A DNA stretch of 8,728 nt from Desulfovibrionaceae bacterium (GCA_030539415.1 JAUNSE010000026.1:1-8728); one strand, 5' to 3'; positions 1 through 6,454 are shown, numbered from the stretch's first letter. Notes: generated from the letters alone by a model not told the origin. Numbers and translations are program-made.

Positions 1-10
1 CCAAACATCA

Positions 11-39
11 TTGCGGAGAGGAACAAGACAGCGTACTAT
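11..39 (+). promoter_or_regulatory. Possible sigma-70 promoter for the secreted VCBS protein
   Basis: A TTGCGG (11-16) and a TACTAT (34-39) are separated by exactly 17 bases, matching three of six and four of six consensus bases. Transcription would start near position 46 and give a leader of about 85 nt. That leader contains a small hairpin, CCGCA-TTTC-TGCGG (86-99). The call rests only on motif match and spacing. Confidence 0.3.
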
Positions 40-130
40 TCCGCCTTCCGGAAGCGGTGTTCTTCCGTTCAGCACGCTTATATGCCCGCATTTCTGCGGC
101 CCCTTTTCTGTCTTTTACTGAGGAGAAATT

Positions 131-1414
131 ATGCGCGTATTTCGTCACGCACTTGCTCTGACAATCATGCTCGCTGCCGGACTGCTTTTCCAGCAGCCCG
201 CCTTTGCCGCCAACGGTGACAGGGGCAGCGGCATCATTGTGAACGAGACGGGCACCGGCAACTCCGGCGTCTATCTCAATCCGCAGCTCCGCTATCAGGG
301 CAACAGCGCCAACGACACCTCCCGTCTGCGCACGCAGCGTCTCAAACAGAACATGGCCGGCATGCTTGTTGCCGACTTCAACGGCGACGGACGCAACGAA
401 ATCGCCATCCTTGGCGATCACGACGTGTCCATTTGGACCTGGGGCGGCGAAGGCCAGCGCCTGAAGGAAATCGGCCGCCAGAAGATCTCCGCGACCAACG
501 ACACCTTCAGCTTCCGCTGCATCGACATGAACCGCGACGGAGCTCAGGACCTTGTTGTCTGCACCTACAATGAGGATGACAACCGGCCCTACACCTACTT
601 CTTCTCCTTCAAGGGCAACAAGTTCCGCGAAATTGCCAAGCGCTCCCCCTACTTCATCTCCGTGGCGAAGATTCCCCCGTACTTCACGCCCACTCTGATA
701 GGCATGGGCTGGGATTCCGTGCGCCTTTTCGCTCCCGGAGTGCGCCTTGTCGAGCGCAAGGGTGACACCTACGCCCTGGGCGGCCGCCTGGATCTTCCCA
801 AGGAAGCCACCTGCTTCAACTTCACCTACATTCCTCCGACCAAGAACAGCCGCGCCCAGCTCGTGGTGCTGACCGAGAACGAGAACCTCAAGCTCTTCCA
901 GGGCAACAACAACACCCTGGTGCACACCACCATGGAGCGCTTCTCCGGTTCCGCCGTCGGCATGAACCACTACAAGGGCATGCCCGGCCTCGGCATCGAC
1001 AAGAGCACCCAGCTTCCCAGCAAGTACTACGCTCCCATGAATCTTGTGACGGCCGACATCGGCAACATCGGCGAGCCTGTCCTGCTGGTGAACAAGCCCA
1101 TCTCCACCGCCTCCCAGATTTTCGACCGCTACCGCTACTTCCCGCAGGGCGAAGTTCACGCCCTCTTCTGGGACGGCGTCGGCCTGGCCCTCAAGTGGAA
1201 GACCCGCCGCATCCGCGGTTCGGTCGCTGCCATCGACCTGGCCGATGTGGACAACAACGGCATTCTTGACCTCGTTGTGGGCCTCAACACCTCTCCCGAA
1301 CTCGGCATCGGCAGCAGGCAGTGCATGATCGTGGCCTATCCTCTTGATGTGAAGGCCATGGATCCCAACACGCCTCCGGACATGAGCGACTTCGAAGTCA
1401 ATCCCAATTACTAG
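131..1414 (+). CDS. Secreted FG-GAP/VCBS repeat protein
   Basis: A 427-residue protein of unknown specific role. Residues 1-26 form a Sec signal peptide: basic MRVFRH start, hydrophobic core ALALTIMLAAGLLF, and an AFA cleavage motif before residue 27, so the mature protein is exported. Three FG-GAP/VCBS-type loops with calcium-site spacing are visible: DFNGDGRNE (82-90), DMNRDGAQD (132-140) and DVDNNGILD (372-380). Each is followed by a hydrophobic strand such as IAILG or LVVGL. Such repeats normally build a beta-propeller. The first two lie close together and the third is near the C-terminus, so middle blades are degenerate or not recognisable by eye. There is no lipobox, transmembrane anchor or catalytic motif; the four cysteines (130, 144, 228, 398) are spread out. 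The start is supported by AGGAG at 121-125. The gene has its own terminator and appears monocistronic, unless a gene before the window reads into it. The fold class is fairly certain; ligand and location (periplasm or outer membrane) are unknown. Confidence 0.85.
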   Translation: MRVFRHALALTIMLAAGLLFQQPAFAANGDRGSGIIVNETGTGNSGVYLNPQLRYQGNSANDTSRLRTQRLKQNMAGMLVADFNGDGRNEIAILGDHDVSIWTWGGEGQRLKEIGRQKISATNDTFSFRCIDMNRDGAQDLVVCTYNEDDNRPYTYFFSFKGNKFREIAKRSPYFISVAKIPPYFTPTLIGMGWDSVRLFAPGVRLVERKGDTYALGGRLDLPKEATCFNFTYIPPTKNSRAQLVVLTENENLKLFQGNNNTLVHTTMERFSGSAVGMNHYKGMPGLGIDKSTQLPSKYYAPMNLVTADIGNIGEPVLLVNKPISTASQIFDRYRYFPQGEVHALFWDGVGLALKWKTRRIRGSVAAIDLADVDNNGILDLVVGLNTSPELGIGSRQCMIVAYPLDVKAMDPNTPPDMSDFEVNPNY

Positions 1415-1428
1415 CAGACAGTATCACA

Positions 1429-1464
1429 GTGTCCCCCGCAGACAGTTGCGGGGGACACTTTTTT
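1429..1464 (+). terminator. Strong intrinsic terminator after the VCBS gene
   Basis: A perfect 12-bp stem (GTGTCCCCCGCA at 1429-1440 with TGCGGGGGACAC at 1447-1458) encloses the six-base loop GACAGT and is followed directly by six T (1459-1464). It lies 14 bases past the stop codon and separates this gene from the purine operon. Confidence 0.95.
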
Positions 1465-1538
1465 AACGTAGACCGCATTGTCCGGCTGATTATTCCGGTG
1501 CGCACCAGACGCCGAGCTTCCCCGATCTCTTCCGCAGC

Positions 1539-1601
1539 CCGCCACCCGGCGGCGCGCCTTTCGGGGCATCCCCGTCTGCTGCCGGCGGATTTTCTTTTTT
1601 T
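1539..1601 (+). other. GC-rich hairpins and T-rich run in the purD leader
   Basis: The 241-bp gap between the VCBS stop and purD holds two small hairpins: CCGCC-ACCC-GGCGG (1539-1552) and CGGGG-CAT-CCCCG (1562-1574). A second CCGGCGG follows at 1582-1588, then a T-rich run TTTTCTTTTTTT (1590-1601). The CCGCC at 1539 could pair with either GGCGG copy, so two exclusive folds are possible. This might be an attenuator or a weak terminator, but the distal stem is only 5 bp. I see no purine riboswitch core or convincing promoter here. Confidence 0.25.
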
Positions 1602-1635
1602 CAGTCTGAGCCGGACGCACGCGAACAAAAAATCC

Positions 1636-1650
1636 CCTCATGAAGGAGGT
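1636..1650 (+). promoter_or_regulatory. Consensus Shine-Dalgarno of purD, partly self-paired
   Basis: AAGGAGGT (1643-1650) is a full-length match to the 16S anti-Shine-Dalgarno and sits five bases before the ATG at 1656, which fixes the start. CCTC at 1636-1639 can pair with GAGG at 1646-1649 around the loop ATGAAG, a weak 4-bp stem that could partly hide the site. An ATG at 1652 lies in another frame and is ignored. Confidence 0.75.
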
Positions 1651-1655
1651 CATGC

Positions 1656-2945
1656 ATGCGCATACTCGTCATCGGTTCCGGAGGCAGGGAGCACGCTCTT
1701 GTCTGGAAGCTGTCCCAGAGCCCCCTGGTCTCGGAAATCATCGTCGCCCCGGGCAACGGCGGCATGGAGCTGGAAGGCGTCCGCAACATCCCCGTCAAGG
1801 CCGATGACATTGCCGGCCTGTCCAGGCTGGCCCGCGAGGAGAAGGTGGACCTCGTTGTCCCCGGCCCCGAGCTGCCCCTGACCGAGGGCATTGTGGATGC
1901 CATGGAAATTCTGGGCATTCCCTGCTTCGGTCCCGACCGCTACTGCGCGCAGATGGAAGGGAGCAAGCTCTTTGCCAAGCAGATCATGGAAAAGAGCGGC
2001 GTGCCCACCGCCGCCTGCGCAGCCTACAACGACCCCGATTCGGCCAAGGCCTTCGTGCGCGCCAAGGGCGCTCCGCTGGTCATCAAGGCGGACGGCCTTG
2101 CCGCGGGCAAGGGCGTCATCGTGGCGCAGACTGTCGAGGAGGCTCTCGAGGCCATCGACAGCATCATGTGCCAGAAGGCCTTCGGCGATGCCGGCAGACA
2201 GGTGCTGATTGAAGAGTTCCTGGTCGGCGAGGAGGTCTCCCTCCTTGCCCTGTGCGACGGCAAGCATGCCGTGCCGCTGCCGTCAGCCCAGGACCACAAG
2301 GCTGCCTACGACGGCGACACCGGCCCCAATACCGGCGGCATGGGTGCGTACAGCCCGGCTCCCATCCTGCCCGACAGCGAGCTGGAGGCCATGTGCGACC
2401 GCGTCATACGCCCCATTCTGGAGCAGCTTGACAAGGAAGGGCATCCCTTCACCGGCGTGCTCTATGCCGGCCTCATGATGACCGCCAAGGGCCCGAAAGT
2501 TCTTGAATACAATGTCCGCTTCGGCGATCCCGAGTGCCAGCCCCTGCTCGCCCGTCTGGACAGCGATCTGGTGGAAATCATCCTGGCCTGCCTCAAGGGA
2601 GAGCTGAGCGGCGATCTTGTGCGCTTCACGCCGAAATCCGCTCTCGGCATCGTCATCGCCGCTGCCGGCTATCCCGGTTCCTACGGCAAGGGCATGCCCA
2701 TCGAGGGTTTGAAGGAAGCCGAAGAAGTGGCAGACGTCAAGGTCTTCCACAGCGGCACCAGGCTGGTGAACGGCCAGGTGCAGGCCAACGGCGGCCGCGT
2801 GCTCTGCGTGACCGCGCTTGGCAATGGTCTGGAAGAGGCTCGCTCCAGAGCCTACGAGGCCGCCGCCCGCATCAGCATGCCCGACAGCCGCTACCGTTCC
2901 GACATCGGCATCAAGGGCATCGAACGTCTGGCCGGCAAACGATAA
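1656..2945 (+). CDS. purD: Phosphoribosylamine-glycine ligase (GAR synthetase)
   Basis: Catalyses the second step of de novo purine synthesis: 5-phosphoribosylamine + glycine + ATP to GAR + ADP + Pi, in the cytosol. At 429 residues it has normal family length. The N-domain opens with MRILVIGSGGREHAL (1-15), followed by APGNGG (31-36) and VVPGPELPL (67-75). The ATP-grasp part shows MEGSKLFAK (100-108), VIKADGLAAGKG (142-153) and the ligand-binding stretch AQDHKAAYDGDTGPNTGGMG (211-230). The metal-binding EYNVRFGDPE (284-293) has the expected Glu284 and Asn286. The C-terminal PurD domain includes SDIGIKGIERL near the end. The gene begins at an ideal Shine-Dalgarno and ends 14 bases before purE, so the two are almost surely co-transcribed. 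No truncation or missing catalytic residue is seen. Confidence 0.97.
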   Translation: MRILVIGSGGREHALVWKLSQSPLVSEIIVAPGNGGMELEGVRNIPVKADDIAGLSRLAREEKVDLVVPGPELPLTEGIVDAMEILGIPCFGPDRYCAQMEGSKLFAKQIMEKSGVPTAACAAYNDPDSAKAFVRAKGAPLVIKADGLAAGKGVIVAQTVEEALEAIDSIMCQKAFGDAGRQVLIEEFLVGEEVSLLALCDGKHAVPLPSAQDHKAAYDGDTGPNTGGMGAYSPAPILPDSELEAMCDRVIRPILEQLDKEGHPFTGVLYAGLMMTAKGPKVLEYNVRFGDPECQPLLARLDSDLVEIILACLKGELSGDLVRFTPKSALGIVIAAAGYPGSYGKGMPIEGLKEAEEVADVKVFHSGTRLVNGQVQANGGRVLCVTALGNGLEEARSRAYEAAARISMPDSRYRSDIGIKGIERLAGKR

Positions 2946-2959
2946 AAAGGACAGTGCAT

Positions 2960-3463
2960 ATGGCTCAAGTTGTCATTCTCATGGGGTCGGCTTCCGATGA
3001 GGAAAAGGTTGCTCCCTGCGCTTCAGTGCTGAAGCAGCTGGGCATTTCCTATCTGCTGACGATCTCTTCCGCGCACCGCACGCCGGAGCGCACCGAACGT
3101 CTCATCGCCGAGCAGGAGGCCCAGGGGGCCCAGGTCTTCATCTGCGCGGCCGGCATGGCCGCCCATCTGGCCGGCGCGGTCGCCGCTCGCACCACAAAGC
3201 CCGTCATCGGCATTCCGATTTCCGGCACCGCCTTCGGCGGCATGGACAGTCTGCTTTCCACGGTGCAGATGCCTCCGGGATTCCCGGTTGCCACAGTGGC
3301 CGCGGACAAGGCCGGCGCACGCAACAGCGCCTGGCTTGCGGCGCAGATACTGGCCCTGAGCGATGCCTCGCTGGCCCGCAAGCTTGTCGAGGCCCGCGAG
3401 AAGATGAAGCAGGACATTGAAAAGGCCGGCGCGGAAATTTCCGCGCGCTATGCGGCGGAATAA
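2960..3463 (+). CDS. purE: N5-CAIR mutase (class I PurE)
   Basis: A 167-residue class I PurE that rearranges N5-carboxyaminoimidazole ribonucleotide to CAIR in purine synthesis; family members form octamers in the cytosol. The N-terminal MGSASDEEKV (8-17) gives the phosphate-binding Ser and Asp. SAHRTPER (37-44) carries the catalytic His39 (His45 in the E. coli enzyme). DSLLSTVQMPPGFPVATVA (96-114) and KAGARNSAWLAAQIL (117-131) are family hallmarks. SAHRTP marks class I rather than the class II AIR carboxylase. One deviation is visible: the usual GGAAHLPG is GMAAHLAG (65-72), and Asp13 is followed by Glu rather than Trp. The ATG at 2960 was chosen because AAGGA (2947-2951) sits eight bases upstream and the conserved N-terminus begins there; the frame is open further upstream but that part is a shadow of purD. 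Class I enzymes normally work with PurK, which is not in the window. Confidence 0.95.
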   Translation: MAQVVILMGSASDEEKVAPCASVLKQLGISYLLTISSAHRTPERTERLIAEQEAQGAQVFICAAGMAAHLAGAVAARTTKPVIGIPISGTAFGGMDSLLSTVQMPPGFPVATVAADKAGARNSAWLAAQILALSDASLARKLVEAREKMKQDIEKAGAEISARYAAE

Positions 3464-3490
3464 CGTTCCTCCAGGAGCCGCAGTATTGCC

Positions 3491-3530
3491 GAAGAGCGGG
3501 GAGCATGCGCTTCCCGCTCTTCTTCTGTTT
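3491..3530 (+). terminator. Intrinsic terminator of the purD-purE operon
   Basis: GAAGAGCGGG (3491-3500) pairs perfectly with CCCGCTCTTC (3513-3522). The stem continues inward as one G-T and three Watson-Crick pairs to a four-base ATGC loop, 14 bp in all. The following TTCTGTTT (3523-3530) is an imperfect T tract. It lies 27 bases after the purE stop. From here to 3604 I see no gene, only a short GCCGC-TCC-GCGGC hairpin. Confidence 0.8.
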
Positions 3531-3604
3531 CCATCCGCAGGGGGAGCGAAAGCATGACCTGCCGAAAGCCGCTCCGCGGCCAGCTGTGACATTGTTCAGA
3601 GAAC

Positions 3605-3639
3605 AAAAAAAGAGGCCCATGAATCTGCTCATGAGCCTC
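3605..3639 (-). terminator. Intrinsic terminator of tRNA-Ala copy 1
   Basis: On the minus strand GAGGCTCATGA pairs with TCATGGGCCTC (11 bp including one G-U; the next pair inward is also G-U, around a CAGA loop). It is followed by an uninterrupted run of seven T (plus-strand A 3605-3611). It begins nine bases beyond the CCA end of the tRNA. Confidence 0.92.
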
Positions 3640-3648
3640 GGAAATTTC

Positions 3649-3724
<76 letters not shown>

Positions 3725-3737
3725 ACAACGAAAAGAG

Positions 3738-3766
3738 TGTTTACAGGATTGCCCGACGGCTGTCAA
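3738..3766 (-). promoter_or_regulatory. Promoter of tRNA-Ala copy 1
   Basis: On the minus strand a perfect TTGACA (-35, plus 3761-3766) is 17 bases from TAAACA (-10, plus 3738-3743). The end of the -10 box is 13 bases before the first tRNA base, giving a very short 5' leader. The same boxes and spacing are kept in copy 2. Confidence 0.75.
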
Positions 3767-3850
3767 CAAAAAATCACATTTCCCTTTCTTTTTCTTCAAG
3801 CCCGATGACGGTGCCTTTCATGACGCAGACGGCGCCGGCACTTTCGCCGG

Positions 3851-3887
3851 AAAATGAAAGAGGCCCATGAACCTGTTCATGAGCCTC
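3851..3887 (-). terminator. Intrinsic terminator of tRNA-Ala copy 2
   Basis: The same hairpin as in copy 1. The two substitutions turn the top G-U into an A-U pair (12 bp, CAGG loop), so the fold is kept. The T tract is weaker than in copy 1: TTT-CA-TTTT on the minus strand. Some read-through toward copy 1 is therefore conceivable. Confidence 0.85.
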
Positions 3888-3896
3888 GGAAATTTC

Positions 3897-3972
<76 letters not shown>

Positions 3973-3985
3973 ACAACGAAGAGAG

Positions 3986-4014
3986 TGTTTACAGGATTGC
4001 CCGGCAGCTGTCAA
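3986..4014 (-). promoter_or_regulatory. Promoter of tRNA-Ala copy 2
   Basis: TTGACA (plus 4009-4014) and TAAACA (plus 3986-3991) on the minus strand with a 17-base spacer, as in copy 1. Two of the five repeat differences fall in the spacer, none in the boxes. Confidence 0.75.
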
Positions 4015-4121
4015 CAGGATTATTCCAGATTGCCCAAAAAAACCTGTCGTACTCCCCTGTCCGGCGGTCGAAGAAGGAGGACGGCGTTCCCCTTCTCCGC
4101 GCCAGCGCCTGTCGGCCGGCC

Positions 4122-5321
4122 CTACTGACGGCAGGAAACCTCGTCGGCCAGTTCGGCCAGGACCTCGCCGACTCTGGAGACCGCGTCCTGCAGCACCTCG
4201 TCGGAGACGGCATAGGAAAGACGAATGCACTTGTCATCGCCGAAGGCAACGCCGGGAGTCATGGCCACGTGCAGCTTTTCAAGCAGGTACTTGCACAGCT
4301 CGGTGGAATTGAAGACCTTGACGCCGTAGCACTGATGAACATCCACAAAAAGGTAGAAGGCGCCGTCGGGCTTGGGGCAGACGGCAAAAGGCCAGGAGTC
4401 GATGATTTTCAGCGCCAGATCCCTGCGCCTCTGGAAAGCCCTGCGCATGTCGGCAATAAAATCTCTGGGGCCGGTCAGGGCGGCCAGGGCGGCCTTCTGG
4501 GTGATGGAGCAGATATTGGATGTGGACTGCCCCTGCAGGGTGGTGGCCTTCTTGATGAGTTCGGGATGGGCGACAAGCCAGCCCATGCGCCAGCCGGTCA
4601 TGGCAAAGCTTTTGGACACGCCGCCCAGTATGCTCACCTGCTCGGGATACTTGGCCATGTAGGCGCTCATGCTGGCCATCTCGGCAGGCTCGAACACGAG
4701 CTGATCGTAAATTTCGTCCGCCAGCACCATGATGCCGGCGCCGAGCGCCACTTCCATGATGGCGGCCAGTTCGCTTTCGCTGTAGACGGCGCCGGTGGGA
4801 TTGCTCGGGGAGTTCATGATGAGCAGCTTGGTCCTGGGCGTCAGGGCTGCGCGAACCTTCTCGGGCGTGATCTTGAAATTCTCCTCGGTGCCTGCGGTGA
4901 TGAAGACAGGCTCGCCGCCGACCAGACGGACCATGTCCGGATAGCTCACCCAGTACGGGGCCGGAATGATGACCTCGTCACCGGGATTGAGCACCGTCAT
5001 GAGATAATTGAAGAGGGCATGCTTGCCGCCGGCCGAGCACAGGACATTCCCCGCTTCCAGGTCAAGATCGTACTGATTGCAGTAGTAGCCGCAGATGGCC
5101 TTGCGCAGCTCGATGATGCCGGGCACGGCCGTGTAGCGGCAGAAATTGGCATCTATGGCCGCCTTGGCAGCCTCGCATATATGTTTGGGGGTGGGGAAAT
5201 CCGGCTCGCCCACGGCAAGGCTCGTCACCATGACGCCCTGCTCCTTCAGCTCCAGGGCCTTGGCGTTCATGGCCAGCGTCAGTGACGGCTTAATGGAAGA
5301 CATTCTCTCAGAAATCTGCAT
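4122..5321 (-). CDS. aspC: PLP-dependent class I aminotransferase, aspartate type
   Basis: A 399-residue fold-type I aminotransferase, probably aspartate + 2-oxoglutarate to oxaloacetate + glutamate in the cytosol. The PLP lysine is Lys237 in VSKSFAMTGWRMGW (235-248). Other cofactor residues are Asn174 in NSPSNPTG, Asp202 and Tyr205 in ADEIYD, and Trp124 in PYWVSYPDM. Arg367 in IRLSY should bind the substrate alpha-carboxylate. The N-terminus (KPSLTLAMNAKALEL, then GEPDFPTP) is typical of the Thermus-like subgroup. Lys100 in GGKHALFN sits where, from memory, the Thermus enzyme has the lysine that contacts the side-chain carboxylate. This favours acidic substrates, though aromatic or prephenate activity is not excluded. 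The ATG is preceded by GAGGAG (plus 5328-5333) at six bases. The 105 bp to the downstream tRNA promoter hold a T7 run (minus strand, plus 4036-4042) but no stem, so no clear terminator is seen. The leader is attenuator-like (separate entries). Confidence 0.93.
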   Translation of the reverse strand: MQISERMSSIKPSLTLAMNAKALELKEQGVMVTSLAVGEPDFPTPKHICEAAKAAIDANFCRYTAVPGIIELRKAICGYYCNQYDLDLEAGNVLCSAGGKHALFNYLMTVLNPGDEVIIPAPYWVSYPDMVRLVGGEPVFITAGTEENFKITPEKVRAALTPRTKLLIMNSPSNPTGAVYSESELAAIMEVALGAGIMVLADEIYDQLVFEPAEMASMSAYMAKYPEQVSILGGVSKSFAMTGWRMGWLVAHPELIKKATTLQGQSTSNICSITQKAALAALTGPRDFIADMRRAFQRRRDLALKIIDSWPFAVCPKPDGAFYLFVDVHQCYGVKVFNSTELCKYLLEKLHVAMTPGVAFGDDKCIRLSYAVSDEVLQDAVSRVGEVLAELADEVSCRQ

Positions 5322-5365
5322 CTCCTGCTCCTCTGCTGCTCTCTGCTCCAGACAGACTTGGTGAC

Positions 5366-5411
5366 AAAAAACCGGAGACGCAAGATTTGTCCCAGAAAAA
5401 TTGCAGTCTCC
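5366..5411 (-). terminator. Leader terminator (candidate attenuator) upstream of aspC
   Basis: On the minus strand GGAGAC-T-GCAA (plus 5401-5411) pairs with TTGC-GTCTCC (plus 5374-5383). That makes ten pairs with one bulged T and a 17-base loop, followed after GG by six T (plus 5366-5371). The hairpin points toward the aminotransferase and ends 44 bases before its start codon. There is no T tract on the plus strand, so it is one-directional. No minus-strand gene lies upstream that would need a terminator, since sfsA is transcribed the other way. This favours a regulatory role. Confidence 0.6.
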
Positions 5412-5418
5412 ATCTGCT

Positions 5419-5450
5419 GTTGTCTACTCCATTCCTTTTTGGGAGACAAC
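5419..5450 (-). promoter_or_regulatory. Competing hairpin / antiterminator segment of the aspC leader
   Basis: GTTGTCT and AGACAAC (plus 5419-5425 and 5444-5450) form a perfect 7-bp inverted repeat around 18 bases. On the minus strand the first arm overlaps GTCTCC (plus 5442-5447), which is exactly complementary to the GGAGAC that starts the terminator stem. The upstream hairpin, the antiterminator pairing and the terminator therefore exclude one another in sequence. The repeat could instead be a protein operator: TTGTCT and TAGACA here also stand 17 bases apart, like a weak promoter. Confidence 0.4.
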
Positions 5451-5469
5451 ACCAAATGCCGGCAGTTTC

Positions 5470-5492
5470 TGTCCCGAAGTCACTGCGGGACA
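5470..5492. promoter_or_regulatory. Inverted repeat TGTCCCG/CGGGACA in the divergent region
   Basis: TGTCCCG (5470-5476) and CGGGACA (5486-5492) are perfect inverted repeats with a nine-base spacer, between the divergent aspC and sfsA genes. TGTCCC recurs at 5388-5393 in the terminator loop. A further inverted pair, GACAG/CTGTC, occupies 5507-5511 and 5516-5520. It could be an operator or an RNA hairpin. The rest of this 323-bp gap shows no gene. Confidence 0.35.
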
Positions 5493-5504
5493 CCGGTCGC
5501 GGGC

Positions 5505-5533
5505 TTGACAGCGGCCTGTCCGCGGGCAACGCT
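5505..5533 (+). promoter_or_regulatory. Weak promoter candidate for sfsA
   Basis: A perfect TTGACA at 5505-5510 is followed 17 bases later by AACGCT (5528-5533), which matches the -10 consensus at only two positions. The -35 box overlaps the GACAG/CTGTC inverted repeat, as an operator might. The leader would be about 105 bases. Support is the -35 box and the location only. Confidence 0.2.
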
Positions 5534-5644
5534 GTGACAATTTCCTGAATTCATCCGGGCGGCAGCACCGGCACAACTGCCGCACCCCCCCCTTTCTGCC
5601 GCATTGCCGGCAGGCACGGCATCACCAGAGAAGGAGAAGACGAC

Positions 5645-6454
5645 ATGCATGACCGCACGGATACATCCGCAGCCAGGCTTCCTGCCCAGTCCGCCGGAGC
5701 GGATGCGGAAGGAGGCTCTCCGAACGCGCCCCGCGCCTTCGTGCCCATGTCGGGACCGGCCGTCACCGGAATCTTTCTCCGCCGCTTCAAGCGCTTTCTT
5801 GTTGACTGCCGCATCGGGGAGCAGAAACTCGTCATCCACACTAACAACACGGGCTCCATGCTGGGGCTCCTCCGGCCGGGCATGCCCATGCTGGCCTCGG
5901 CAGCCTCAAGGCCCGGACGCAGGCTCCCCTACACTCAGGAGGCAGTCTATCTGGGCGAGGAAGGACGCGGCTTCTGGGTCGGCGTCAACACCTCCACGCC
6001 GAACCGCATGCTGGCCAGCGCCTTTGCGGCGGGCATGCTTCCCGTGGAGAAGGGGTATACCGGCTTCAGAGCCGAGGTGCGGCGCGGAGCCAGCCGGCTT
6101 GACGGCCTGCTGGAGGGAGAAGGTCTGCCCAGACTGTGGGTGGAATGCAAAAATGTCACCATGGTGGAAGACGACACGGCCATGTTTCCGGACGCCTGTT
6201 CCGAACGGGGCAGAAAGCATCTTCTCGAGCTTGCGGATATCGTGCGCGGCGGGGAGCGCGCCGCCATGTTCTATCTTGTCCAGCGGGCGGACGGACACTG
6301 CTTCGGGCCCGCGGCCTGCATCGATCCCGAATACGCGGACCTTTTCTGGCAGGCCGTGGATGCCGGCGTGGAAATATGGGCCTTTCGCGCGACTGTGAGC
6401 CCTGAGGGCACCTCACTGGCCGAGCGGCTCCCGCTGACCTGCCGGCGCGGCTGA
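5645..6454 (+). CDS. sfsA: SfsA family protein
   Basis: A 269-residue member of the SfsA family, known from E. coli as sugar fermentation stimulation protein A. The biochemical role is not settled; DNA binding and a nuclease-like fold have been proposed. Family motifs appear in order: LRRFKRFLVDC (45-55), HTNNTGSM (65-72), RPGMPMLAS (77-85), WVGVNTSTPN (111-120), EVRRGASRLD (144-153), VECKNVTMVEDD (166-177), FPDACSERGRKHLLEL (181-196), FYLVQRADG (209-217) and a C-terminal IDPEYADLF plus GVEIWAF. The conserved charged residues around VECKN and FPDA are present. About 35 residues, Ala/Gly/Pro-rich with no motif, precede the domain, making the protein somewhat longer than usual. Met35 is an alternative start, but AAGGAG (5631-5636), eight bases before the ATG at 5645, supports the longer form. 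It is probably a single-gene unit. No T-rich terminator follows. Confidence 0.93.
   Translation: MHDRTDTSAARLPAQSAGADAEGGSPNAPRAFVPMSGPAVTGIFLRRFKRFLVDCRIGEQKLVIHTNNTGSMLGLLRPGMPMLASAASRPGRRLPYTQEAVYLGEEGRGFWVGVNTSTPNRMLASAFAAGMLPVEKGYTGFRAEVRRGASRLDGLLEGEGLPRLWVECKNVTMVEDDTAMFPDACSERGRKHLLELADIVRGGERAAMFYLVQRADGHCFGPAACIDPEYADLFWQAVDAGVEIWAFRATVSPEGTSLAERLPLTCRRG

Noticed and set aside
8..1159. Long minus-strand open frame of 383 codons opposite the VCBS gene
   Set aside because: Antisense shadow in GC-rich coding sequence; the translation is Gly/Val/His-rich with no domain, while the plus-strand frame has a signal peptide, repeats and a ribosome-binding site.
1640..1660. ATG codons at 1640 and 1652 as purD or leader-peptide starts
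   Set aside because: Both are out of frame with purD; 1640 lies before the Shine-Dalgarno and 1652 is too close to it.
2534..2959. In-frame upstream extension of purE within purD
   Set aside because: The extension overlaps purD and gives Arg-rich nonsense; purE homology and the ribosome-binding site place the start at 2960.
4269..5285. 338-codon plus-strand open frame opposite aspC
   Set aside because: Antisense shadow of a gene with all PLP-enzyme motifs on the minus strand.
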